A DNA stretch of 64,000 nt from contig CM028132.1 in NCBI GenBank assembly GCA_016271365.2, positions 1,190,449,001-1,190,513,000 of the forward strand. The letters are read 5' to 3'. Position numbers and translations under genes: made by a program. Below the pieces are notes generated by a model. The model had not been told where the DNA came from, made no database searches, and was given only the letters and a program-made list of their open reading frames with translations. The number at the start of each line of letters is the position of its first letter. Position 1 is the stretch's first letter. Shown here piece after piece: positions 36,173-45,252 of the stretch. Source of the DNA: Neoceratodus forsteri. Lineage: Eukaryota > Chordata > Ceratodontiformes > Ceratodontidae.

Positions 36173-37369
36173 ATGTCAGATGTCCCTAGTGTCATCTTCC
36201 CCTTACAATAAGTACTTAAATTCTGAGTAGTTTCAGGGCTCACCGTCAGTCATGCCAAATCTGCGTTCCTGCCTCTTAATACCCGTTGTTCCCGTCAACT
36301 TGTACAAGGTATGAAGTGCGCTTGAGCCTATAAAGGGATCAGGTACCTAGACATTAAAATTACCCCATCCTTCGCTAATATATATCAGGCTAACTTTCAA
36401 CCCTTACTTACTGTACCCATGTTCATGCTGAAACTGACAGATAGCCCTACATCTATCATTTACAGGGAAATAACTGCTTTAAAGATGATGTTAGCCCCTA
36501 ACGTGCTTATCCTTGTCCACCTTTCCATTCACATCCCTGAAAAATGGTTAATCAACCTAAATAAACTAATGGGTAGCTTCATGTGGGAGAGGTCTCCCCC
36601 ACACCTTAGTAGAGCCAAGCTTTATAAATGTTGGTCAGAGGGAGGATGGGGCCTCCCTAATTTTAAATATTATCATATGGCCTTCCTCTCCTCCCAGGTG
36701 ACCAAATGGTTCACTCCATATACTGAGCAAGGCCCCTATGGAAAGTAATTGAGTCCTAGGAGTCCCCCGCCCTGACACCCATAGTGTACCTCTACTCCAA
36801 GCCCCTGCAGGCTATTAAGAACCTTCCAGTTCTATCTCCCTGTCCTGTTGGTTCAGGGTCTCTTCTGCTCTCCATATGGACCCCAGCCTACACTTTACCC
36901 CCATTTGGAATAACCCCTCTCTCCAAATAGAGCAGAAACCCTTTCACTGATCATCTTGGGCCACCGTTGCTATACATCAAATCCAAGTCCTCTGTTTGTC
37001 GGGCCTCCCTACTTTGAGATTGTTTGACGACACCTGTGGCCAGTTTCACCTGTCTAGGCAGGACTTCCGGTGATATTTGCAACTGAAAACCTTTATTTAT
37101 CCTAAGCTCAAAACACTTACAAGGAACCCCACACTGCCCCATATACCCAGTTTATCCAGTTGGCTAAAGGCACCCAGAAGAAGAGCGGGTCTCATTTACA
37201 AATGCCTGTGAGATGCAGGCCTCCATGCAACAGTAACTAGCCATACTAAATGGGCCCATGACGAGCTCAGTACAGAAGTCTCAGATTCAGAATGGACTAA
37301 ATGCTGGTACCAGGCTCATGTGGTCTGCAGAGATCTGTAGGCCCAACTTACAGTTAAAACCCCTCTGGC

Positions 37370-37702
37370 ACTTGAGCTAATATCCCAGTACTGACACTGT
37401 AGTGCAACATGAGAGGGGTGCTGCACTTCTGAGGTGCCGTCTTTTGGATGAGACATTAAACCGAGGTCCCATCTGCCTGGATTGGTGGTAGTTCAGGTGG
37501 ATGTTAAAGATCCTTGGCACTTATCGAAAGAAAAAGAATTTCCGGATGTTCTGGCCAAATTTCCTCATTCACAAAAATACCACCAACAGCTTAATCTGGT
37601 TCAAGCTCAGTTGGCATTCATCTGTATCCCCCTTCCCTGGGTCGTGCCTGAAAATAGGCAGGACTTGTCTAGTGCACTTACCCGGTCAACAAAAACTAAA
37701 AT
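37370..37702 (+). mobile_element. Deu-domain SINE inside Tx1-like LINE
   Basis: Body and tail well preserved: GGTGCCGTCTTTTGGATGAG, ACATTAAACCGAGGTCCCAT, GTTAAAGATCCTTGGCACTT, GTTCTGGCCAAATTTCC, then ACCACCAACAGCTTAATCTGG and the tail CCGGTCAACAAAAACTAAAA. The conserved middle matches the Deu-type domain shared by AmnSINE- and LF-SINE-like families. The head is truncated at about 37370. It is the best reference copy for body and tail in the window. Confidence 0.87.
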
Positions 37703-38499
37703 AAAAATCTTACTCTTGTGTTTAAGACCTCCACAGATCCTCAAAGAGAAAGGGGTATGTTCATCCAGTGCATGCTAAAGATGTGAATCCCAAAAGAGTT
37801 CTTTATCTCATATCCTGTGATCCTACCCTCTGTTTGGACCCTTTGGGACCACATTGCGCAATACTGCAATAAGATTTTACATGACCAGCCCTGCATTGAT
37901 GCCCCTATGGCCCTTACTGGTCTAAGTAAGTCTCCTGACTCCAAACTACATCCTCATAACAATGGCTCATGGCTGCTACTGTAGCAGAAAACGACTGCTT
38001 ATGAACATTGAGGTCTAAAGACATTCCGACTTTCAACAAATGGTTACAATTAATGGGTCAGACAGCCTCTCTAGAACAGTTATCTGCTCAAGCAATGCAC
38101 AGGATAGCTGACTACTATAAAATATGACCTCCTTATTTGCAAACTCCTTCTACATCTTTCAGGCAGAGGGCTCCCCACTAAGGTGCCTCTAGTTGCATCT
38201 ATCACATGGGATTCTTTGGGCTAACAGCTAAGAGTTAATGTATTACTATATGTATGGATGACTATATTCTGTGCTTATAACTAAAATCCTGTTCATATAT
38301 ACTGCCTCTAGAAATCCAGCTCTCATTTAATGGTTTTCTTTCCTCCTTTCAAGTATTCTACCTATCTGTAAAACACTCATACCACACTGTCTAATCACTG
38401 TGGTTACATGCTGCTATATTTTGTTTTGTGGTGTTGACCTTATTGTTCTGTGCTGTTGTTTTTGTTTGAAAATTTCAATAAAAAATTTCACGTAAAGAA

Positions 38500-38887
38500 A
38501 CAGACCCTGACAGCGCAGACTTGCACAGACCCTGAGAGGCACACACAGACCATAGCCCATGTGTGTGTACTCACACAGACACACACACACACACACACAC
38601 TCCCAACAGAGGCGCATGCATATCTGAGTACATACATGCTCACACACAGATCATGATGTGCATGCCCACATGGAATTCAACATGTTTGTGCACATAGCAT
38701 TCGACAGACATATACAGAGACTCAAATGAGTGTGTACACACACACCCACACACAAACAAAATCCAACAGACACACATATACAGATCAGAATGCACTCCCA
38801 CACCCAGACATTATCACATGCACAACCTGGATATGCTTACTGTACACACACATCCCAAGACTTACTCCCACACAGAGACCGAATGCA
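38500..38887. repeat. CA-rich degenerate satellite-like tract
   Basis: Runs of (CA)n are spread through nearly 400 bases, with interspersed CAGACAC-, CATGCAC- and ACACAGA-type words. Open frames over it (38414-38656, 38726-38942) on both strands encode low-complexity peptides and are not genes. Confidence 0.85.
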
Positions 38888-39404
38888 CTCTCTGCAGCAA
38901 GCCTGGGAACTTACCCAAGATCCAAAAGGTTTGGCTGACTGATTCATCTGTCAGTCACAACAGGAGCTCCCCCTTCAGGTGCAAAAAGGTGCCTAAAGCC
39001 GAAAACTACAATTCCTACAGATTCTGACTCCAGACAGCTCCTCTAGTCTGGCTTCATTTTAGGTCCTACCAGTACTGATTGATCCAATTCGGCAGTCTGG
39101 GCCAAAGTGGTGGGATGAACAAAACAGTCCTTGCTGCAAAGAAGGCAGGTTAGACAAACTACATTATCATTATCACTCTAAATAATTTTCAGCAAGTAGT
39201 TACATCTTTCAACAGAGCTCCCTCTCAGATTACTTAGTGACTGCAATCCAGGCAGCTCTTAAAGAGACAGTGCACAGAGGCTATATAGGCACTCTCAGGC
39301 AATCACATTTAAACTGCTAAAACACAGGACACCAGCCTGGCAATCAGCATTTAGGCAAGCTCAAGGAAGACTTTTCGGGAACCCTCATTTGTAGGGGAGT
39401 TACA
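38888..39404 (-). mobile_element. Partial LTR element, same family as 40901-42780
   Basis: Homologous along its length to 42265-42780: shared words include AGATCCAAAAGGTTTGG, CTGTCAGTCACAACA, AACTACAATTCCTACA, GCTGCAAAGAAGGCAGGTTAGA, CAGGCAGCTCTTAAAGAGACAG and AAGACTTTTCGGGAACCC. Ends at GTTACA (39404). The other end is cut off at the CA-rich tract. On the minus strand the CTATATAGCC near 39282 could be a TATA box. Confidence 0.82.
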
Positions 39405-39495
39405 CTTCCTTTTAATTATTTTCAATGTCCCTGACCAGACTGGATACCCTCTTCAGCATCTTCTGCTGCTTTGCTACCAACTCCACTCTTCATGG

Positions 39496-39945
39496 GGGAC
39501 TTACCATACGAGAGGAGGCAAAGAGAGTTGAACATGTACTTGCTGGAGGAGAGGAGGGACGGGGGGATATGATTGAAACCTTCAAGTACATGAAAGGAAT
39601 AAACAAGACAGGTACGGCGGGACTGTTCAAAGTAATGGAGGGGATAGACACCTGGGGCTATGATATGAGACTGGAGGGAGAAAGGTTCAGGGGAGAGAGA
39701 TATGGGGACACTTTTACAGAGAGTGTGGTAGCTGGGTGGACTGCGTTACCGGCAGAAGTGGTATCCAGTAAAACAGTGGGCTGCTTCACAAGGGGCTGGG
39801 ACAGGGCAAGGGGAGGGTCAAGGGGAGGTGGGAGAGAAGGGCAGCTACAGAATAAGGGGTGCTTGTTTCATTTGAGCAAACTTGATAGACCACTAGACCT
39901 TTATCTGCTGGCAATTTTTGTATGTTCGTGCTTGCCATTTCTCAC
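39496..39945 (+). mobile_element. CR1 3' fragment inserted in L2-like LINE
   Basis: Open frame reading 'EAKRVEHVLAGGEEGRGDMI', 'ETFKYMKGINKTG', 'RFRGERYGDTFTESVVAGWT' and 'VSSKTVGCFTRGWDRARGG', the CR1 C-terminal block 'RRERGDMIETFKYLKGIN...', then a short UTR 'DRPLDLYLLAIF' position with TTATCTGCTGGCAATTTTTG. It differs from the TTTCTATG-tailed CR1s and belongs to another subfamily. Excising it joins the L2 frame at 39495/39946. Confidence 0.83.
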
Positions 39946-40088
39946 TATACTCATCCTTATCCATTCTCCCTCTACTTTCACCTCGCCAGATCCACTGTGC
40001 CTCATTCATTTCCAAATACTGGCTTGGGTCCCTTCCCTCTTACGTCTCATCCCTTCTCTCTTTTGTCCCCTCTGCCTCCTGTTCCCTA

Positions 40089-40240
40089 CGCTCCAGGGAT
40101 CCTTCACCTTTGCCATTCCTGATCCCCACTCCAGGGATCCTTCACCTTCCCCATTCCTGATCCCCACACCAGGGATCCTTCGCTATTCCTGATCCCCGCT
40201 CCATGGATCCTTCACCTTCGCCATTCCTGATCCCTGCTCC
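40089..40240 (+). repeat. Minisatellite, about 36-39 bp x 4
   Basis: Units of CTCCAGGGATCCTTCACCTT plus TGCCATTCCTGATCCCCA, four successive copies with small changes and one shortened unit. In the sister L2-like copy (about 25920) the region appears once, so the array grew inside this LINE copy. Confidence 0.88.
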
Positions 40241-40900
40241 TCTGCTGGGTAGTCAGCCATTTCCTATTGCCTCCCATCACTTTGGGACCAACTCCTCTCT
40301 TCCGTCTGTGTCACTGCCTCCCTCAGGCATAATCTGAAACTCCTTCCCTTCCCCTCTTGCTCCTGTTTTCCCCCTTTCCAACTGTTCCCCTTGCATCTGC
40401 CTCATACCTAGGTATAAACATTGCTGACATGCTCAGTTGCTGCTCATGCCTTGTTTGCTTATTTTGTACTTTCTCCTGCATTTAAACATGTCTCTGAGTG
40501 TACTTTACTGTAACTGTGGAAACAGTATCCATGCTACGCATTATGTATTCTCTTTTCCCTTCCCCGGGGTCGCACTTGGAAATGAGCCTTGGCTCAATGC
40601 GTCTTTCCCAGTCATTAATTTTCAAATAAATACATTTTGCCGTGTGCAAAGGCTAAGGGTGGCAGAGCTGTGGCATTTTTCCCTGATGCTACTGTGGTTA
40701 TTGTATAATGACATGGAAAAATAGCCATCCGAGTAACCGCGGTAGCAACATGGGTAAAATTGCTTTTCTGCTTCTGGTAGACCCACTCTCAATCTTCTAC
40801 TTGTTTCACAGTAACATCATACTCATGAATTACAGGTTTCATGGCTTTATTACTGTAAATTACAGTATTTTAATGCAGTAGTTATTGTATTTATCACTTA

Positions 40901-42780
40901 TGTAACCCCTAGGTGGCGCTATCCCAAGGGCTACTACCCCTACCTGCTTGACTAGTAGCAGGTTAAGGGGCCTCGGTAATGAAACGGGTGCCTCCACAAG
41001 GAGGTCAGGGTTGTTAGTGGTCAAGCTAACCTGGGCACAGCCCTCTGAGATACTGTAACCCCCTCTTTCCCTTCTAGTGGCCTGAACAATATACAGTAAT
41101 TACTTTCACAATGACCCTTAATCACCCTGCAATTACCCACACTGTTTGCACTTACCACCAGGGCTGGTTCCTCTAGTTTGACCCAGGGGACCCCCTGTAA
41201 ACAAGGTTAAGCACAGCAAGTAGCAGCAATACAATACCTTTGGCACAAACTGAAACCACAATCAGGTTAAATGCAAACAAAGTTAAATCTGATTTATTCA
41301 GGGGACTTGAACAAGAGAAGGGCGTAATCAGGATTTGCTTAAAAGCTATATTAATCAGACAGTTATGCATGCAGTTCAGAGTCCCCAAACAGTTACACAC
41401 TCTGGGTACCCAGGTACGTTGCAGCTGGTTGGGGCCCTGTGATGGAAGAAAGCAACATGCACAACACACTATTTGTAATCCAGAGCTGGAGAGCTCAGTT
41501 CATGAAAGAAAGGGCAACAAGGCAATCAGATGACACTTTTAGATTTAGCTGTTGTTGCAGGGAGCTACCCTGATGTTTACTCACGATACCCAATACTGGA
41601 CACAGGCAGGACAAAATCAAAGAGTGCAGGCTGTTGAGCTGGAGTGCCCAGAGAGCAGGGCCCACACGAATCACCGAGACGTCATTCCTGTTCAAGGCGT
41701 TGAGCAGGGGGCTGATCCCTAGGCCGGTCTCTGGTCAATTACTTTCTCTGCGTAGCAGGTATTCTGACTGGGCCAGTGTAGCAGGGCCCAGGCAAATGGA
41801 AATGGATACGGATTCAGTCCGTGGAGCTGGATACAGCCTCCAGCAAGCAAAACACAGTTCAGACACACAGTGGGGAACCAAATCACGACCCACTATAAGC
41901 ACACAGCACATTCACATGTAAGGAAATTCCACTGTACCAGGCAAATGGCTCTCCGGTCACAATTACAGAGTCTCTGCACAATCCGGGAGTTCAGAGGTAG
42001 CTGGAAGTCCTGACAGGCTGATCGCTTTCAGTAAATCTTAGGTCTTCTTCAGGTTAAAGCCTGGTCACAATTCGGTGGCTTAATTCGCTCTCCAAATTCA
42101 GATTCAGTCCAAAAAAAGCACAAGTTCCCTTTCAGGAACAGCAGGCAGGCATGCAGGCCAAACCCAGGCCTTTCCACAGTTCTCCCACGTGAATCCACTA
42201 TGGCTTGCTGCTCGAACTATCTCGAGCTGCTACTTCTTCACTTCCAACTCGGATCTAACTGAAACTGCAAGCAGTGTGAGACTTTCCCCAAGATCCAAAA
42301 GGTTTGGTTGGCTGATCTGTCTGTCAGTCACAACAAGGGCTCCCCCTCCAGGTTATTTTAGGCACCAAAAGCCCAAAACTACAATTCCTACAAGTTTTGG
42401 CCCCATCAAGCCCCTGTAGGCAGGCTTCATTTTAGAGTCCCAAATGTACTGATTGGCCCATTCTGACAGTCCAGGACCAAGATGATGGAAACAAACGTAA
42501 CTGTCCATGCTGCAAAGAAGGCAGGTTAGAACACACTGCAAAACTACTACTACTCTAACAAATGATCAGCAAACAAGTACATCTTCTAACAGAGCTCCCT
42601 CTCAAATTAAATTATAACTGCAATCCAGGCAGCTCTTAAAGAGACAGTACACAGAGACTATACAGGCACTCTCTGGCAATACATTTAAACTGCTAAAACG
42701 CAGGACACCAGGCTGGCAGTGAGCATTTAAGCGAGCTCAAGGAAGACTTTTCGGGAACCCCCATTTTTAGGGGGGTTGCA
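40901..42780 (-). mobile_element. LTR-like element, 1880 bp, TSD CTTA
   Basis: Starts TGTAACCCCTAGG and ends AGGGGGGTTGCA, flanked by CTTA at 40897-40900 and 42781-42784. The last 515 bases match the partial copy at 38888-39404. On the minus strand GAATAAATC (near 41298) could be a polyadenylation signal about 390 bases before the 3' end, in the same arrangement as the 11726-13183 element. No gag/pol frame is visible. A long solo LTR is my preferred reading. A non-autonomous TGT...ACA DNA element is the alternative. The two are related in end sequence but not clearly along their bodies. Confidence 0.72.
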
Positions 42781-42944
42781 CTTACATGATTGCAGTTATT
42801 AGAAATAATTTATTATAAAACGATTCATCATAGTAAGGCATGTCCCACTACAATCCGATGCTCCAGAGTGGCACAAAATCCAAGTACCTCATAGGCCCAT
42901 AGCCCCCATTATTTTATCAGTAATATTCATTCATATAAGTATGT

Positions 42945-42984
42945 ATATGTGTGTGTGTGTGTGTTATATATATATATATATATT
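42945..42984. repeat. (TG)n(TA)n microsatellite
   Basis: About nine TG units then about ten TA units, immediately before the GC-rich repeat. Confidence 0.95.
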
Positions 42985-43450
42985 TGTAATTCATCTGTGA
43001 ATAGTGACTTCCAACATTTGGGACCTAGGAATAGTTTTTTTTTTCTTTCCTATAGGTTTTTGGCCCCAAGCTGCCTCCCAACCCAGTCCACCACTCTCCC
43101 CACTGTCACGCCAGTGACGATACACATGACATGAGATCCAAGGGAACCAGCACCATCATTACTGGGAGCTGGTGCTATATTGATTTTCTCATTTTTCCCT
43201 TTCCCTGCCCATTACCTACCTGATGCCAGGCAATGCCCCAGCAGGCCACGCACACACCTAGCATGCCACAGCCTTGGGGGGAGCTCCCTGGCCCACCGCA
43301 GGGGCCATCAGTGTGGTGGAACTTGGTGTCCATCATTCCCTGACTGGGAGTGCTGCCACGTGGTAGCATCTGCCCACCCCACCCACCCCCGCCGCCAGCC
43401 CATGAGTCCGCCTTAAACTCTGGTCACCAGCAGGGAACACTGCATGCTAG
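42985..43450. repeat. GC-rich dispersed repeat, relative of 4343-5260
   Basis: The start (AATAGTGACTTCCAACATTTGG) matches that of the repeat at 4343, also next to a TA microsatellite. The rest is C-rich without a recognised gene; frames at 43175-43416 on both strands are compositional. Confidence 0.5.
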
Positions 43451-43854
43451 CCATTGATCGCCCCTCAGGAGATATTTCTGACTGTCAGAAAACTAGAATA
43501 ACTTACATATTTGGGCTCATGGATGTTTTTGACTTCCAAAAAAAAACTGAATTCCTGCCTCAGAAATATGAAGTTGTCATTAAAAGACTTGACAAGAAAT
43601 TACCTTTCAGAGCAAGGACTCTGAGCCAGAGGGACTCAGAAGGGTGCCACCTCAGGAGACAGTTGTGCATTTGGGGTCCGGATGCTAATGCAAATAACTA
43701 AAATATGAACTGGATACAGTACCTGACCACCTGGCATGGGGCTCACTCCCTGCCACTCAGGTGCACTGACTCCAAATTCAAATAAACAATTCAGGGGACA
43801 AAACTTTCCTAGCATGGGAGCCGTGAGCTTCACTGTCTTACTCCAGATATTGTT
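43451..43854. other. Unassigned DNA
   Basis: Nothing recognised. An 85-codon plus-strand frame (43444-43701) has no known motif. Confidence 0.4.
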
Positions 43855-43930
43855 TTTATGTCATTTTTGTTGACCAGGTAGGCACACTAGACAAGTGCAT
43901 GCACATTTTCAGGCACTACCCAGGAAGCTA
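43855..43930 (-). mobile_element. Deu-type SINE tail fragment
   Basis: TTTTTGTTGACCAGGTAGG and ATTTTCAGGCACTACCCAGG are the reverse complement of the SINE tail CCTGGTCAACAAAAA and preceding 'GCCTGAAAAT' found at 37660-37700. Confidence 0.75.
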
Positions 43931-44460
43931 CATGAAGAGCAATATTAGTAAGACTTATCAATAGGAAAACAGTGGATGAGCAATGCAGTGCAAAGTTACA
44001 GTAGCAATAAGTAATGTAATGACCAAGAACATTTGAAAAAGCAAAGACAGTATTCACTCTGTGATCAGATCTTGGAATCAGACCCAATACAAAATGACAA
44101 TCAATTGCAATGACAGTAGAATAATGCACAATTGTTTGGCAGGGAGTAAATGACATGCTGACACAGTGATACAATATTGGACACCTAAGCAGCATGGAGT
44201 ACCCATAGTCCTGTCCACTCTCTACCATTCACCTCAACTCGACTGCCCTTTCTGAGCAGCAGTGCCACCATAATTCAATGAACAAGTCCACATCAGTACT
44301 ACCCCTCCCCAAGGTCCACATGTTTAACAAGTGCTTCAGTGTTACATTGCATCAGCCATACGTGAGCCAGTTATACACTGCCTCGTGAGCAGCAGCCTTT
44401 TGAAGGCAATCAAAAATGAGAGTTGGCTAGAGCCAACAACTGATAAGAGACCCAATGACA
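43931..44460. other. Unassigned DNA before the minisatellite
   Basis: No repeat or gene recognised. The minus-strand frame at 43887-44228 has no known motif. Confidence 0.4.
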
Positions 44461-45150
44461 GCCACAGACAGAAAGCCGCAGTGAGTGGTATTGGTAAAAT
44501 CACCCCTTGGGCCACAGATAGGAAGCCATGGTAAGCAGCACTGATGAAAGAAGGATCAAATGGGGCCACAGATAAGAAGGCATGGCAAACAGTAGTGATA
44601 AAAGGCTTGAATGGGGCCACAGGTAAGAAGCCATGGCAAGCAGCACTGAATAAAGGCCCAAATGGGGCCACAGATAGGAAGCCATAATGAGCAGCACTGA
44701 TGAAAGGCCCAATCAGGGCCACAGATAGGAAACCATGTTGAGCGGCAGTAATGAAAGGCCCAATCCGGGCCATAGATAGGAAACCGCAGCGAGCAGCAGT
44801 GATGAGAGGCCCAGTTAGAGCCACGGATAGGAAGCCATGGTGAGTGGTGGTGATGAAAGGCCTGATTGGGGCTACAGATAGAAAGCCATGATGAGTAGCA
44901 CTGATGAAGGCCTGAGGAGGGCCACAGATAGGAAGCAGTGGTGAGCAGCAGTGATGAAAGGCCTGATTGGTGCCCTAGATAGGAAGCTGCAGAGAGCAGC
45001 ACTTCTGAAAGGCCTGATCAGGACTACAGACAGGAGGCCATGGTGAGTAGCACTGGTGAAGTTCTGATCGAGACCACAGATCAGAAGCTGCAGTAAGTAG
45101 CAGTGATGAAGGCCTCACTGGGACCACAGATGGAAACCTGTGTCCAGCCG
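44461..45150. repeat. Minisatellite, unit about 51 bp, 13-14 copies
   Basis: Successive units begin with GCCACAGATAGGAAGCCATG and continue with GAGCAGCACTGATGAAAGGC. I read unit starts at 44461, 44511, 44564, 44615, 44667, 44718, 44769, 44820, 44871, 44921, 44972, 45022, 45072 and 45122, so the period is 50-53 and mostly 51. Units differ from one another at several positions, so the array is not freshly expanded. The period near 51 keeps minus-strand frames open (44342-44824, 44500-44712, 44556-45002), giving 17-residue peptide repeats in three phases. Confidence 0.93.
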
Positions 45151-45198
45151 AGAATGGAGAGGGACAGGTGGTCTAACTTTATTTTCCCAGCACATGTA

Positions 45199-45252
45199 GC
45201 ACATACAAGGCAATCCTACAGACTATATGCTACAGGATTGCCCTGTATGTGT
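45199..45252. repeat. Hairpin-forming inverted repeat
   Basis: CACATACAAGGCAATCCT pairs with AGGATTGCCCTGTATGTG with a single mismatch, around a 16-base loop. About 19 bp of stem. Purpose unknown. Confidence 0.85.

Larger units (their letters stand above)
34099..38100 (+). pseudogene. Tx1/L1-like ORF2 (endonuclease + reverse transcriptase) relic
   Basis: Start 'MAALNFTSWSVRCLNFPVK' at 34099 matches the 'SWNVRGLNSP.K' opening of L1-type endonucleases, with C for G. 'SCTDSLPSGD' continues out of frame as 'QETKLSHQEVCKLKREWAG' (34220-34290), the 'LQETH' metal-binding block. Reverse transcriptase: 'ISTKDIKCTIMAMGKHKSPD' (35100), 'TVLPKKGKDTSFPNTY' (35300), 'SQVGFVKGRLSSDNLHTL' and 'LTIDFEKAFDSIEWSYLF' (35550, palm motif A with the catalytic D intact). 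A MITE interrupts before the YADD region. 'MGSFMWERSPPHLSRAKLYK' (36570) and 'GGWGLPNFKYYHMAFLSSQ' (36640) are the thumb/C-terminal landmarks. Confidence 0.82.
30640..38490 (+). mobile_element. Near full-length Tx1/L1-like LINE, about 7.8 kb
   Basis: The most complete LINE of this group here. An ORF1 relic (30709-31480), a spacer carrying a SINE-like repeat, an ORF2 relic (ATG at 34099 with endonuclease, reverse transcriptase and C-terminal region) and a 3' UTR ending at AATTTCAATAAAAAATTTCA near 38485. Three later insertions break it: 32690-33260, 35824-36172 and 37370-37702. The order ORF1, endonuclease, RT, Cys-rich end is that of L1/Tx1-type elements. Many stops and frameshifts; inactive. 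The exact 5' end is not resolved. Confidence 0.82.
39405..40640 (+). mobile_element. L2-like LINE, split by a CR1 fragment
   Basis: Close relative of the 24.7-27.1 kb copy. 'LTRLDTLFSIFCCFATNSTL' (39425-39490) is followed, after an inserted CR1 end, by 'HFSLYSSLSILPL' and 'WLGSLPSYVSSLLS' at about 39945-40060. The sister copy shows these two blocks adjacent ('LDTLCNAFCRFATIFPPHTQ', 'YCSLYSSISFLPL'). The UTR contains a small minisatellite, then GGAAATGAGCCTTGGCTCAA and an AAATAAATA tail at 40640. The 255-codon frame 39425-40192 is a chance fusion across L2, CR1 and L2 sequence. Confidence 0.85.

Noticed and set aside
38414..38942. Cys-rich and Thr/His-rich frames on both strands
   Set aside because: Encoded by CA repeats; composition explains them.
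44342..45002. Possible repeat protein with 17-residue units
   Set aside because: Open in several phases because the DNA period is near 51; no start context, domain or neighbouring exon.
44461..45150. CRISPR-like array
   Set aside because: Whole units repeat with no unique spacers, and the setting is a vertebrate genome with no cas genes.
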